64,000 nucleotides of DNA from Nesterenkonia salmonea (GTDB taxonomy: Bacteria > Actinomycetota > Actinomycetes > Actinomycetales > Micrococcaceae), in NCBI RefSeq assembly GCF_005771525.1, contig NZ_VAVZ01000009.1:1-64000 (forward strand), written 5' to 3'. The translations under genes and the position numbers were made by a program. Positions 25,129 to 34,456 of this stretch are shown one piece after another. Position 1 is the stretch's first letter. Each line of letters starts with the position of its first letter. The notes under the pieces are model-generated. The model did no database searches. It was not told the DNA's origin and saw only the letters and a list, made by a program, of their open reading frames with translations.

Positions 25129-25557
25129 ATGGCGGAGATGTTCCTGGATAAGTTCAAAGCCCTGGTCCCCCGGTATCTTGATGCCGAATGGACACCTGGT
25201 GAAGGGTACAGCCGCAGCGAACTCTCAGAGCTGCTGTCCGACTCAGAGTTACCTGACCGGACCAAACTGCCGCTCATTCTGGAGGAGCTCTACCTGGCTC
25301 TGGGCCAGTGCGAAGAGATTCTGGAGGCCTATCACTTCATTTTCGATCCCGATGAGCTGGTCACCGAAGAGGGGTACCTGCTGTTCTTGGAGGATGAGGA
25401 TGAACGCTGGGTATGGGGAGTGGATACCGCTGATCTGAAAGTGCCGGATCCGTTAATTTACCGCCGCAACAACGACAAGCACGAATGGACACCGGAAGGA
25501 GCAACTGTCAGTGAGTTCCTCTTCGACCTGCTTGAGTTCTCCTTCGAGGAGGACTGA
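25129..25557 (+). CDS. SUKH-like (SMI1/KNR4) small acidic protein
   Basis: 142 aa and strongly acidic. The pattern LPLILEELYLALGQ, FDPDELVTEEGYLLFLEDED, RWVWGVDTADLKVPDPLIY and the end TVSEFLFDLLEF matches the SUKH/SMI1-KNR4 superfamily, in which a conserved W-G...DP core is followed by a seFL helix. Many bacterial members are immunity proteins against contact-dependent or polymorphic toxins; others are housekeeping. No toxin gene is adjacent. Only 2 nt separate it from the HIT gene, so the two are translated together. Family assignment is by pattern, moderately certain. Confidence 0.6.
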   Translation: MAEMFLDKFKALVPRYLDAEWTPGEGYSRSELSELLSDSELPDRTKLPLILEELYLALGQCEEILEAYHFIFDPDELVTEEGYLLFLEDEDERWVWGVDTADLKVPDPLIYRRNNDKHEWTPEGATVSEFLFDLLEFSFEED

Positions 25558-25559
25558 CC

Positions 25560-26114
25560 GTGCCTGAGCAGTCCTCACGCTTCACAGCGGAGCACACTCC
25601 CGGACAGGATACGTACGACGACGCGGTGGTCCAGTGGGAATCTCACGCACCAGAAGGCTATATCTGCCCTTTCTGCCAGTTCGCTGCCGGCGACGTATCC
25701 GATCCCGGGAACCGCTGTGAATTGAGTGACCTGGTGTATCAGGATGAGGACCTTCTGGTGTTCATCGCCTGTGACGGATTCGGCCCACATGCCGGGCACG
25801 CCATGATCATCCCGACCGCTCACCGAGAGGCGCTCTATGACCTCGAGGACGATCTGCTAGCCAAGATCAGCATTTTCTCCCGACATGTGGCGCTGGCCAT
25901 CAAACGTGCCTGGGGCCCTGAGGGCACCTCCGTGAGGCAGCACAATGAGCCGGCGGGAAACCAACACGTATGGCACTACCACCTGCACGTTTTCCCGCGC
26001 TATGGCGACGATCTGCTCTACCGGCAGATCCGGCATCCGCTGGAGGTTGGATACCGGGCGCAGCTGGCCCGGGAACTCAAACCCGCCCTTGAGAAAGTCC
26101 TGGAACAGAGCTAG
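25560..26114 (+). CDS. HIT family hydrolase/nucleotidyl transferase
   Basis: 184 aa with GTG start. The histidine triad is HVWHYHLHVFPR (HxHxH), preceded by HNEPAGNQ. The N-terminal part holds a CPFC pair, a likely zinc site with later ligands, as in Hint/Fhit-like proteins. HIT enzymes cleave nucleotide conjugates such as AMP-amidates or ApnA. It is 2 nt downstream of the SUKH-like gene, an unusual pairing; its end overlaps the convergent prenyl synthase gene by 4 nt. Confidence 0.9.
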   Translation: MPEQSSRFTAEHTPGQDTYDDAVVQWESHAPEGYICPFCQFAAGDVSDPGNRCELSDLVYQDEDLLVFIACDGFGPHAGHAMIIPTAHREALYDLEDDLLAKISIFSRHVALAIKRAWGPEGTSVRQHNEPAGNQHVWHYHLHVFPRYGDDLLYRQIRHPLEVGYRAQLARELKPALEKVLEQS

Positions 26115-27220
26115 CCTTCGCGGTCGACGACGGCGTCTGCGAAACTCAGCAGCGCGGCCTTCACCGTCGACTCGGGCAGGGGTGAGATCGCGTCCTTGGC
26201 CCTGGTGGACCAGCTCCGGGCAACAGCCCAAGCCTCCTCCGTCACCGGATGCGACACCACAGCCTGGACTGCCTCCGCCAACTCAGCGTCCCCGCTCAAG
26301 TCTCGCTCTAGGAGCTCCAGAGCGGCGTGGGCGGCGTCGTCGTTGTTCTGAGCGGCACGGCGCAGCAGCAGCACCGGAAGTGTGGGCACCTGCTCCCGAA
26401 GATCCGTTCCAGGGGCTTTTCCTGATGAGACGCCGTCGGCAGTGAGGTCAATGACATCATCAGCTAGCTGGAACGCAATTCCTACGGCTTCACCATAGGT
26501 CTGCAGCATCTGGGACAGTTCGGGGTCTGTGCGCCCGTAGTAGGCACCCAGCTGCGCCGCGGCCGCCACCAGGGACCCGGTCTTATTGGCGATGACGCCC
26601 AGGTAGTGGTCGTAGGGGTCTTCACCACCGCGTGGGCCCACGGTTTCCTTCAGCTGGCCCATGACCAGGCGTTCAAAGGTCTCCGCCTGGATCCGGGGCC
26701 CGTCGTCGCCGAGCTCAGTCATCAGCTGTGAAGCTCGGGCCAGAATAAGGTCTCCGGTGAGGATCGCCACGGAGTTCCCCCAGACAACGTGGGCGCTGGG
26801 AGCTCCCCGGCGCAGCGGCGCGGAGTCCATGACGTCGTCGTGATAGAGAGTCGCCAGGTGAGTCATTTCCATCACCATAGCGGCCCTGAGCACCCGGTCA
26901 TCCACGCCATCTCCCAAGAGGGAAGTCAGGATGGTCAGAAGCGGCCTGACCCGCTTGCCGCCAGCTTCAGCCAGGTACCGCGCAGCAGAGTTGGCCAGCT
27001 CATCAGTGCTGGACAGTGCCGCCAGGAGCTGCTCTTCCACGGCATCAAGGGATTCAGTGACCTGCGCCGTGAGCTGCTCATCGTCGGCGAGAACATCGAA
27101 GCCTGCCGGAAGCTCGATGTTCACTGGGTCGGTTTTGTCCTGCGGAAGGTCAGCGGCGTGCACCGTCTGCTCGGCTGCTGCGGCGCCGGTGCTCGCACCT
27201 GAGGCTCGTGATTCGGTCAT
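26111..27220 (-). CDS. Long-chain polyprenyl diphosphate synthase
   Basis: 369 aa trans-prenyltransferase. The first Asp-rich motif is YHDDVMD followed by RRGAPSAHVVWGN; the second is FQLADDVIDLTADG. GGKRVRPLL precedes the first motif. The product chain length cannot be read safely. The position 11 nt downstream of menG, next to the menaquinone genes, implies that it makes the side chain of menaquinone (GrcC/HepT-like role). Confidence 0.92.
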   Translation of the reverse strand: MTESRASGASTGAAAAEQTVHAADLPQDKTDPVNIELPAGFDVLADDEQLTAQVTESLDAVEEQLLAALSSTDELANSAARYLAEAGGKRVRPLLTILTSLLGDGVDDRVLRAAMVMEMTHLATLYHDDVMDSAPLRRGAPSAHVVWGNSVAILTGDLILARASQLMTELGDDGPRIQAETFERLVMGQLKETVGPRGGEDPYDHYLGVIANKTGSLVAAAAQLGAYYGRTDPELSQMLQTYGEAVGIAFQLADDVIDLTADGVSSGKAPGTDLREQVPTLPVLLLRRAAQNNDDAAHAALELLERDLSGDAELAEAVQAVVSHPVTEEAWAVARSWSTRAKDAISPLPESTVKAALLSFADAVVDREG

Positions 27221-27231
27221 TGGGCTTAAGC

Positions 27232-28008
27232 CTAGCCCTTCCGGTCGGGTGCACCCTCGCCAGAGAGCTCCGCACTGTGGGAAATGCGGGAGCTGCTCTG
27301 GTGGGGCTTGAAGGCACGGTGGATGGCTACGATCCCGCCACTGAGGTTCCGGTACTCCACCTGTGACCAGCCGGCGGCGTCGATCAGCGCTGCTAGGGCG
27401 TCCTGATCGGGCCAGGCGCGGATGGACTCCGCCAAGTAGACATAGGCCTCCGGATTGGAGGATACGGCGCGGGCCACCGGAGGAAGAGCCCGCATGAGGT
27501 ACTCGTTGTAGATGACGTTGAATGGCCTGTACGTGGGGTCGGAGAACTCCATGACCGCCAAGCGTCCGCCAGGTTTTGTCACGCGGAGCATTTCGCTCAG
27601 CGCCACAGAAGTGTCAGTAATATTACGCAACCCGAAGCTGATCGTCACCGCATCGAAGCTGTCATCGGCGAAGGGCAGATTCATGCCGTCCCCTGCCACG
27701 AAGGTCAGCTCCGGGTGCCTGCGCTTGCCTACCTGCAGCATGCCGAGGGAGAAGTCACAGGCCACCGCGGTCGCTCCGGCGCGATGAAACGGGAGAGTCG
27801 ATTCGCCCGTGCCTGCCGCCAAATCCAGCACAAACTCGCCTGGTTGGAGGTCTAGAGCCGTAGTGAGCTTCCGCCGCCATCTCCTGTCCTGCCCCAAAGA
27901 GATGACGTCATTGGTGAGGTCGTAACGTTCAGCGACCTGATCAAACATGGAGGCGACGTCATGTGGCCTCTTGTCAAGGTCGGCTCGGTTCCCAGCGCGG
28001 CGATTCAC
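27232..28008 (-). CDS. menG: Demethylmenaquinone methyltransferase
   Basis: 258 aa UbiE/MenG methyltransferase with GTG start. Visible are [25 protein letters not shown] (given in part from the N terminus), the SAM motif [27 protein letters not shown] and the family signature [14 protein letters not shown]. It catalyses the last methylation in menaquinone synthesis. It is divergent from menF, with 65 nt between. Confidence 0.93.
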   Translation of the reverse strand: MNRRAGNRADLDKRPHDVASMFDQVAERYDLTNDVISLGQDRRWRRKLTTALDLQPGEFVLDLAAGTGESTLPFHRAGATAVACDFSLGMLQVGKRRHPELTFVAGDGMNLPFADDSFDAVTISFGLRNITDTSVALSEMLRVTKPGGRLAVMEFSDPTYRPFNVIYNEYLMRALPPVARAVSSNPEAYVYLAESIRAWPDQDALAALIDAAGWSQVEYRNLSGGIVAIHRAFKPHQSSSRISHSAELSGEGAPDRKG

Positions 28009-28073
28009 CCCAGTATTCTCCCATGAGCCGGGGCACAGCGTTCCCCTGGTGGGCCGCGTAAGATGGGTGAGCC

Positions 28074-29390
28074 ATGATCTCAGCGCCGCCCAGCCTCCAC
28101 ATCACTGCGCGCGACGTAGACCTTCCTGGCGGACTGGTGGCGCTGCTTCCCCACCTCAACCCTTCCGGCACCTGGATCCGCGGCGGCGAAGGCATGATTG
28201 GTCTTGGCATTGCGGCAAGCACCACAGCTACTGGGCAGGGCCGTTTTGACTCGCTCTCCGTGTTTTGGGATTCGCTGATCGAATCACGGGCAGCTGGGGA
28301 GAGCGGTCACGGACCTGTGGCGTTGGTCTCAGTAGCGTTTTCCAAGGACTCCGAGTCTGCTTCACAGCTTCTGGTGCCTGAAGTTCTCATCCGTCGGGAA
28401 GGTGGAAAAACCACCCTTCTACTCATCACCGACCGCCCAGAACCGGATGCGCAGGTCCTTGACCGGCACGGCCTTTGGCTGGAGCCTACAGGTGGACTCC
28501 GCGCTACGCACCCCGCCCCTGCCGCGGATCTATCGGAAGCGCGGCTGCTGCCGGGTATCCAATCCGAACGCCAGTACCTGAGCGCGATCGCCGCAGGATT
28601 GTCGGCGATTCACGACGGAACCGTCGACAAGCTCGTGCTGGCCCGGGATGTGCTGGTGACCGCCGAGGCACCAGTGCCCATCGGCACGCTGTTGTCTCGG
28701 CTCGCCACCGAATACCCCCAGACGTGGACCTACTGTGTGGGCGCGGGGCCCGGGGTCCCGCAGACTCTGCTCGGCGCCACACCGGAAATGCTGGTCCGAT
28801 TGCGCGGCACTCAGCTGTCCTCGCGGGTCCTCGCAGGCACCATTGACAGGGCCCAGCGCACCTCGACTCTGGTCCGCGACGCCAAACAGCACCGCGAGCA
28901 CGATCTGGCCGTGACCTCCCTGCTCGAACAGCTCCGCCCCATCACGGACACTCTGCAGTCACCGACCGAGCCCAGTGTGCTGCAGCTGCCCAATGTGTAT
29001 CACCTGGCCAGCGACATCTCAGGAAAATTGGCAGCAGATTCCTCAGGCCGCCTGCCCAGTCCTCTGAAGGTGGCAGAAGCTGCGCACCCGACAGCCGCAG
29101 TGTGTGGAACCCCGACGACGACGGCCGCTGACCTCATCGCCCAGTTGGAGGGTATGGACCGTGGCCCCTACGCCGGGCCAGTGGGTTGGATGGACGCGGA
29201 GGGAAACGCCGACTTCGGCATCGCCCTGCGCGGCGGAGTGTTCGAAGATGACGTCACCCCGGCCGGTGGTCGGCGACTGCGCATCTTCGCCGGCTGCGGA
29301 GTGGTGGCCGGTTCGGAGCCCGAGTCAGAACTGGCCGAAACCAAGGTCAAGCTCAAACCCATGCTGTGGGCGCTGGGGCTCGACCCCTGA
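28074..29390 (+). CDS. menF: Isochorismate synthase
   Basis: 438 aa chorismate-utilising enzyme. The C-terminal half holds the active-site stretches [40 protein letters not shown] and [14 protein letters not shown], ending [23 protein letters not shown] (in part). It converts chorismate to isochorismate for menaquinone. The opposite-strand menD and menC follow, so the pathway steps menF-menD-menC are all here. ATG at 28074 follows GGGTGAG. Confidence 0.93.
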   Translation: MISAPPSLHITARDVDLPGGLVALLPHLNPSGTWIRGGEGMIGLGIAASTTATGQGRFDSLSVFWDSLIESRAAGESGHGPVALVSVAFSKDSESASQLLVPEVLIRREGGKTTLLLITDRPEPDAQVLDRHGLWLEPTGGLRATHPAPAADLSEARLLPGIQSERQYLSAIAAGLSAIHDGTVDKLVLARDVLVTAEAPVPIGTLLSRLATEYPQTWTYCVGAGPGVPQTLLGATPEMLVRLRGTQLSSRVLAGTIDRAQRTSTLVRDAKQHREHDLAVTSLLEQLRPITDTLQSPTEPSVLQLPNVYHLASDISGKLAADSSGRLPSPLKVAEAAHPTAAVCGTPTTTAADLIAQLEGMDRGPYAGPVGWMDAEGNADFGIALRGGVFEDDVTPAGGRRLRIFAGCGVVAGSEPESELAETKVKLKPMLWALGLDP

Positions 29391-29423
29391 TCAGTGCGGT
29401 GTCCTGCGGCAGGCCGCCTGGGC

Positions 29424-31355
29424 TCAGCGTGAAGGTGTCAGGGCCTGCAGCAGTTTGGCGTGAAGGTCTCGGAGCCGGGTCCGGTCAGTCCGCAGCTCGA
29501 TAATGCGAATGCCCACCCGATCATCCGGGTAGGACAGTGCCCGACCAAGCTCCTCCAAATCCTCGGTGAAGAAGTACTCGTGCTGGTAGGCGTCTGCGAG
29601 CGCTTCAATGTCCACTGTTTGGGGAGTGCCGAAGAGCCTTTCCACAGTCTTGGCCTGGCCAGCACGGCGTCCCACTTCACCGTGCTCCAATTGATCGAAG
29701 ATCGCGCCACCGGCATCGTTAATCACCACAATGTCCAGGTGGGGCGCCTGTTCGGTGGAGGGGATAAGCAAAGAGTTGGCGTCATGGAGAAAGGTCAGGT
29801 CTCCGACCAGGGCGGTCACTCGCTGACCCGCCGCGAGTGCCACACCAGAGGCGGCTGAGAGGTTACCGTCAATCCCAGATACTCCACGTAGTGCGTGGAT
29901 CGAACGTGAGGTGACGGAGCTGCCGGTCATGCCGGGCAGCGACCGAGTCAGGGCAGCTGCCAGGTCCACGTCTCTGATCACTGAGGATGACCCGAGCATA
30001 AGTGGCGTCCTGACTGTCTCAGCCACGAACTGGGCTGCGCGGACCGAGCTGAGGCCCCCCGCGGCGTCGTCGTCTTCACGCAGCACAGTGTCAATGATGC
30101 TCTGTGCCTTCAGCCCTTCCTCCTCCCAGGCGCGGGACCAGGCGGTCCCAGGGCGTCCGGCAAAGTCTGCAAGCTCCTGGTGGCCGGTGATGATCCGGCG
30201 GGCGAGCCGTGCATCGTGCCAGGGGCTGGCGCGGGGCTCGTACTGAACCACCTGGATGTCTTCCCGGGAAATCAGCTTCTGCACTGGCCTGGTCAGTGTG
30301 GGCCGCCCCGCCACCACTACCCGCTCCACTGCGGCGGTCAGCTCAGCGGCACGTGACCCGGGCGGAGACTGCAGCAACAGCCGGTACCCCTGCACGGGTG
30401 TCAGGTCAGTCCAGCGGGCCCCGGAGGTCGGTTCTGCGAGCATGGGGTGACCCAGTCGGCTGGCGAACTCGATGGCTTCCTGAGGGGCCTGATCTCCCAT
30501 GACGAACAGCACACGGCCTGGTTCCTCGACAGCAGGATCCCCAGCTGCGGTCACCTCATGGTTTGTCTCTGCCTCCACTGGTTCGGCGAGCCAGGGGACC
30601 TTCTGTGCGGTTTCTTTCCCGGCACCAGCTGCTGCCGCACGGTAGAGGCGTGCGCGTTCGCTGGGCGGGATCACCCCTTTGCGCGCCCAGCGCTGCGTTC
30701 CAGCGTTGCCTGGCAGTTCTGCAGGAACCAACGGGTCGGCGAACCCGATGTTGAGGTGGACCGGGCCTGCGGCGGATCGGGAGTTCACCGTGGTGGCAGC
30801 TCGGAGCAGGAGGGCCACCTGCGTCTCGGCGGCGAGCATGTCGTCACGGGAGACCGGCTCCAGGCGCAAGCTTGAATCGTGGATGTCCGACTGCTCAAGG
30901 TGAAGCTCATCGCGAACCCTTCCAGTGAACATGCCCTGCTGCCACACGGTCTGGTTCGAGCCAGTGCCGTGCATACGCTCAGGCCGGTCCGCGGTGATGA
31001 CCACCAGCGGAACCCCGGACATGTCAGCTTCCATCACTGCTGGCAGGAGGTTCCCGGCTGCTGTGCCTGAGGTGGTGACCACCCCGGCTGGTTCCCCTGT
31101 AGACAGTGCGATCCCGAGGGCGGTGAACGCCGCGGAACGCTCATCTGTCCGCACGTGCAGGGTGAAGGCGCCCAGCTGCTCCGCCTCGGCGAGGGCGTAG
31201 GCCAGTGGGGCTGAGCGCGATCCGGGGGCTATCACCATATGGCGCATGTTCAGGGCCATGCCGCGCAGGACCCGGCGGGCCAGTCTGAGCGATTCGGCGT
31301 CGTGGGAATCGTCGAACTCCCGGAACGGACCCCTCTCAGCTGCCATGGAGTACAT
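29424..31355 (-). CDS. menD: SEPHCHC synthase MenD
   Basis: 643 aa thiamine-diphosphate enzyme. The N-terminal domain shows VIAPGSRSAPLAYAL, RTDERSAAFTALG and TTSGTAAGNLLPAVMEA; the C-terminal domain has ALVGDLTFLHDANSL, the ThDP/metal motif, and IVVINDAGGAIFDQL. It joins isochorismate to the succinyl semialdehyde-ThDP adduct. The start is either 31355 or 31346, both inside the 3' end of menC, which fits translational coupling. Confidence 0.94.
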   Translation of the reverse strand: MYSMAAERGPFREFDDSHDAESLRLARRVLRGMALNMRHMVIAPGSRSAPLAYALAEAEQLGAFTLHVRTDERSAAFTALGIALSTGEPAGVVTTSGTAAGNLLPAVMEADMSGVPLVVITADRPERMHGTGSNQTVWQQGMFTGRVRDELHLEQSDIHDSSLRLEPVSRDDMLAAETQVALLLRAATTVNSRSAAGPVHLNIGFADPLVPAELPGNAGTQRWARKGVIPPSERARLYRAAAAGAGKETAQKVPWLAEPVEAETNHEVTAAGDPAVEEPGRVLFVMGDQAPQEAIEFASRLGHPMLAEPTSGARWTDLTPVQGYRLLLQSPPGSRAAELTAAVERVVVAGRPTLTRPVQKLISREDIQVVQYEPRASPWHDARLARRIITGHQELADFAGRPGTAWSRAWEEEGLKAQSIIDTVLREDDDAAGGLSSVRAAQFVAETVRTPLMLGSSSVIRDVDLAAALTRSLPGMTGSSVTSRSIHALRGVSGIDGNLSAASGVALAAGQRVTALVGDLTFLHDANSLLIPSTEQAPHLDIVVINDAGGAIFDQLEHGEVGRRAGQAKTVERLFGTPQTVDIEALADAYQHEYFFTEDLEELGRALSYPDDRVGIRIIELRTDRTRLRDLHAKLLQALTPSR

Positions 31356-32388
31356 CGTAGGCGGCTGTGAGCCGGTCGAACCACCACGCCTCGCGCGCTC
31401 CGGTGACCCGGTGCTGCTGCACCAGGGCTGGTACCGGGTCTGGTGAGCGCACGACGACGCCGCCTGCTGGGTCTTGTGCCACGGGCACCTGGATCACGCC
31501 GCCGTGCGGAATGAGCGGTTCTGCGACCACTTCTGCGTCGAAGAGGCTGACGGTTCCCAGGCCGCAGGCATAGGGCAGAGCGGGCAGCTGTGCCGCCAGG
31601 GCGAGTCCTGCTGTGAGGCCGACTGAGGTGTCCAGTGCTGAGGAGACCACTGCGGGCAGTCCGGATCGAGTGACAATATCGAGGGCTCGTCCGACGCCGC
31701 CCAGTGGCGGGACTTTCACCACCAGGAGGTCTGCGGCGCCCAGCGCGGCCACCCGGAACGGGTCTTCCGCTTTGCGCACCGCTTCATCGGCGGCGATCCG
31801 GATCGGCAGCCCCCGGCTGTGGAGCTGTTCACGCAGGTCGGCCAAGGGTTCGATTCCGGCGACTGGTTGTTCGGCGTACTCGAATGCCTCCCCGGCGATC
31901 TCCGCGATGGCTGACAGGTGGGTCACCGCCTCAGCGATGCTCCAGGCCCCATTGGCGTCTACTCGGATCCCCGCGTGTGGGAGCAGCCGGCAGACCTCGG
32001 CGACGCGGGCGGCGTCGTCCTCTCCGGTCTCTCCCGGTTCAGCGACCTTGATCTTCACTGCGGGGATGGAGTCCAGGTCGCCGTATCGTGTCAGGACGCC
32101 CTCCACCTCGGCGGGCCCTATGGCGGGGACGGTGGCGTTGACGGGCACCTGCTCGCGGACCGGGGAGCCCAACCCAGACCATGCCGCATGGACTGCCGCC
32201 TGCAGCCAGTGGGAGCTCTCCCGAGGGCCATATTCGGGGAACGGCCCGAACTCAGCCCACCCGGCAGGGCCACGGAGCAGCATGACCTCGCGACGGGTTT
32301 GGCCTCGGAACCGGGTGCGCATAGGCACAGAGACGATGACGGCGGCGTCGAGCAGCTCTGCGCGCTCCGGAAGCTGGTGTTGTGGCAC
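31336..32388 (-). CDS. menC: o-Succinylbenzoate synthase
   Basis: 350 aa enolase-superfamily enzyme with GTG start. Visible are VKIKVAEPGETG (the catalytic KxK lysine region), IRVDANGAW, YAEQPV, AADEAVRKAED and the second lysine LLVVKVPPLGG. It dehydrates SHCHC to o-succinylbenzoate. The last ~20 nt overlap the start of menD. One copy of the repeated 13-mer lies in its 3' part (31449-31461), encoding VVVR. Confidence 0.93.
   Translation of the reverse strand: MPQHQLPERAELLDAAVIVSVPMRTRFRGQTRREVMLLRGPAGWAEFGPFPEYGPRESSHWLQAAVHAAWSGLGSPVREQVPVNATVPAIGPAEVEGVLTRYGDLDSIPAVKIKVAEPGETGEDDAARVAEVCRLLPHAGIRVDANGAWSIAEAVTHLSAIAEIAGEAFEYAEQPVAGIEPLADLREQLHSRGLPIRIAADEAVRKAEDPFRVAALGAADLLVVKVPPLGGVGRALDIVTRSGLPAVVSSALDTSVGLTAGLALAAQLPALPYACGLGTVSLFDAEVVAEPLIPHGGVIQVPVAQDPAGGVVVRSPDPVPALVQQHRVTGAREAWWFDRLTAAYDVLHGS
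31449..31461 (+). repeat. Copy of 13-mer GCACGACGACGCC (in menC)
   Basis: Exact copy. Identity with the intergenic copy at 57463 extends to 17 nt (GCACGACGACGCCGCCT). The opposite strand encodes GGVVVR of MenC, a different frame and peptide from the other coding copies. Confidence 0.7.
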
Positions 32389-32440
32389 AGCCTCAAGTCT
32401 ATGTTCGCAAGTTCACAGGACGAGCTGGAAGAATAGGTCT

Positions 32441-33415
32441 ATGCCTTCATCCTCGTCTGCGCTGCGCGCGCCCGCTCGTCGCACTGGCCTGTGGATTGCC
32501 GCGCTCGTGGTGACGGGGGTGCTGTTCCTGGTCGTGTACGAATACTTCGTCCGCACCGAGTCCGGCCAGTTCCTCGACAATGTGATGCGGATGACCGCGG
32601 ACCACTTTGATCACCCGCTGCCCTTCCTGAATCCGCAGAACCGGTGGATTGCGGTGTTCATCATGGCTCCCCCAGCTGTGCTCTTCGCTGTCATCGTGCT
32701 CGCAGGTCGGAAGTACCTGGCGGGCCTGATCGCGGTCGGGACTGTGCTCGCGGCCAATATCTCCACCCAGGTTCTGAAGTACGGGATGTTGGACCGGCCG
32801 GACTTGACGGACAACCCCACGTACTGGATCAACAATTCGTTGCCTAGCGGGCACACCACGATGGCCGCCTCGATTGTTGTTGCGGTGTTCCTGGTCGCCA
32901 GCCCCAAAGCTCGGCCAGCTATTGGCGTGCTGGGCGCGCTCTGGGGCGGAAGTTGGGGTGCCTACCTGTTCATTGAGGCCTGGCATCGACCCTCCGATAT
33001 GATCGCCGCCTATCTGGTAGCGGCGGCATGGGGCCTGGTGGGCGGCTGGCTGATCTTCCGTGCCGCACCGCGGGACAACACGGTGATCGCGGACGCTGAG
33101 CCTGAGGTGGCCCCGGCAGCCGGGGTGTGTTGGTTCCTGGGGATCGTTCTCACGGTAGGCGGGATGCTGTGCTTGGTCTTCGCCGGTGGGTGGACCGGAC
33201 TCGAGCGGTCCGTCGCAGAACCCACCCTGTGGGCCTGGGCTGCGGGCACCCTGCTGTCGTTCGGACCGGCTATGCTCACCGCCGCGGTGGGTATCAACTT
33301 CTTCGGCGCAGAGACTGGCCGACGGATGCGAGGGGCGGATGTGCCTGCTGCACATGGAACCCGTGTGGTGTACCCGATCCCTCCTGAGCTACGCCAGCTT
33401 TACGACCGCGTATGA
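32441..33415 (+). CDS. PAP2-family membrane phosphatase
   Basis: 324 aa with about seven hydrophobic segments. The phosphatase motifs are KYGMLDRPD (KxxxxxRP), SLPSGHTTMAAS (PSGH) and a third histidine in EAWHRPSDMIAAY. It probably dephosphorylates a lipid phosphate such as undecaprenyl or phosphatidic acid phosphate in the outer leaflet. The start at 32441 follows the end of the antisense menC region; the longer upstream frame lies antisense to menC and is rejected. Its stop overlaps the mutY start (ATGA). Confidence 0.88.
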   Translation: MPSSSSALRAPARRTGLWIAALVVTGVLFLVVYEYFVRTESGQFLDNVMRMTADHFDHPLPFLNPQNRWIAVFIMAPPAVLFAVIVLAGRKYLAGLIAVGTVLAANISTQVLKYGMLDRPDLTDNPTYWINNSLPSGHTTMAASIVVAVFLVASPKARPAIGVLGALWGGSWGAYLFIEAWHRPSDMIAAYLVAAAWGLVGGWLIFRAAPRDNTVIADAEPEVAPAAGVCWFLGIVLTVGGMLCLVFAGGWTGLERSVAEPTLWAWAAGTLLSFGPAMLTAAVGINFFGAETGRRMRGADVPAAHGTRVVYPIPPELRQLYDRV

Positions 33416-34341
33416 CGGCCCGTACCGCATTATCCCCTGAGCCAGTCCACCACACGCTGACCTCCTGGTACCACCGGGCAGCGCGTGATCTTCCTTGGCG
33501 CCGAGAGGACTGCTCTGCCTGGGGCGTGCTGGTTTCCGAAACCATGCTTCAGCAGACTCCGGTGGCCCGGGTGCTGCCGCGTTGGGAAGAGTGGATGCGC
33601 CGCTGGCCCGAGCCTGCTGATACGGCCCAGGCCCCACTGGCAGAGATTCTCACCGTGTGGGACCGGCTGGGCTACCCGCGGCGAGCGCTGCGCCTTCAGC
33701 AGGCCGCTGTGGCGATCGTGGAGCGCCACGGCGGGCAGGTGCCGCAGGATGTGGATCAGCTGCGCGCTCTGCCTGGTGTGGGCGAGTACACCGCCGCCGC
33801 TGTGGCCTGCTTTGCGTTTGACCAGCCTGAGGTGGTGGTCGACACCAATATTCGACGGGTGCACGCCCGGATCTTTTCCGGACAGGCGCTTCCTGGAAAG
33901 ACGTTCACCGCCGAGCAGCGCAGACTGGCCCGCGACGTGTTCCCTGACCCGCAGGCTGATGGCGGCCAGCTGGCCTGCACCTGGAACATCGCAGCCATGG
34001 AGCTCGGAGCGCTGATCTGCACGGCACGATCCCCCGCATGCTCTGCGTGCCCGGTCGCTAAGCTCTGCGCATGGCGGCTCGCCGGCTCACCTCCGCCCAC
34101 TGAGGAGCAGAAGACCCGGGGCCAGAGCTGGGTTGGGACGGACCGTCAGGTGCGCGGTGCCATTATGGCCGCGCTGCGCACCGGTGGGACCACTGCACGT
34201 GATGACCTGCTCTACGGTCTACCCTTGCCGTCCGCGGATCTCGATCAGCGGCAACGCTGCCTGGAATCGCTCCTGGCTGACGGACTCGCAGAACAGCGGG
34301 AGGCCCGGATAGCCCTGCCGGGAGCCCACCCAATGTGTTGA
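33412..34341 (+). CDS. mutY: A/G-specific adenine glycosylase MutY
   Basis: 309 aa. It has the active-site glutamate region VSETMLQQTPVARV, the helix-hairpin-helix ALPGVGEYTAAAVACFAF, the catalytic aspartate region VVDTNIRRVHAR, and the four-cysteine 4Fe-4S loop CTARSPACSACPVAKLC (C-x6-C-x2-C-x5-C). It removes adenine opposite 8-oxoguanine. The C-terminal part is shorter than in MutY with a full NUDIX-like domain. It overlaps the PAP2 gene by 4 nt and is followed by a long hairpin. Confidence 0.94.
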   Translation: MTARTALSPEPVHHTLTSWYHRAARDLPWRREDCSAWGVLVSETMLQQTPVARVLPRWEEWMRRWPEPADTAQAPLAEILTVWDRLGYPRRALRLQQAAVAIVERHGGQVPQDVDQLRALPGVGEYTAAAVACFAFDQPEVVVDTNIRRVHARIFSGQALPGKTFTAEQRRLARDVFPDPQADGGQLACTWNIAAMELGALICTARSPACSACPVAKLCAWRLAGSPPPTEEQKTRGQSWVGTDRQVRGAIMAALRTGGTTARDDLLYGLPLPSADLDQRQRCLESLLADGLAEQREARIALPGAHPMC

Positions 34342-34404
34342 GTGTCTCAGAATGTGGGGAACGATCCCTCTCAGGCCCGTACTTTCCCCGATTCCGAGAC
34401 ACTC
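34340..34404. terminator. Palindromic element copy A / terminator after mutY
   Basis: GAGTGTCTC (34340-34348) pairs with GAGACACTC (34396-34404), and the inner GGGGAA (34356-34361) with TTCCCC (34384-34389). TTT follows on the plus strand, so it can end mutY transcription. The 57-nt core GTCTC...GAGAC resembles in length and arm sequence the 56-nt palindrome at 49245-49300 inside a coding region, so this may be one copy of a dispersed palindromic repeat. Confidence 0.65.
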
Positions 34405-34456
34405 TTTGGCTGGGAAGGCGTGCTCACACGCTGCCCTGGAGTTCTAGACTTCTGGT

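Noticed and set aside
31613-32440. Upstream extension of the PAP2 frame
   Set aside because: The extension runs antisense through menC and has a low-complexity Ser/Arg/Pro composition; the membrane protein begins at 32441.
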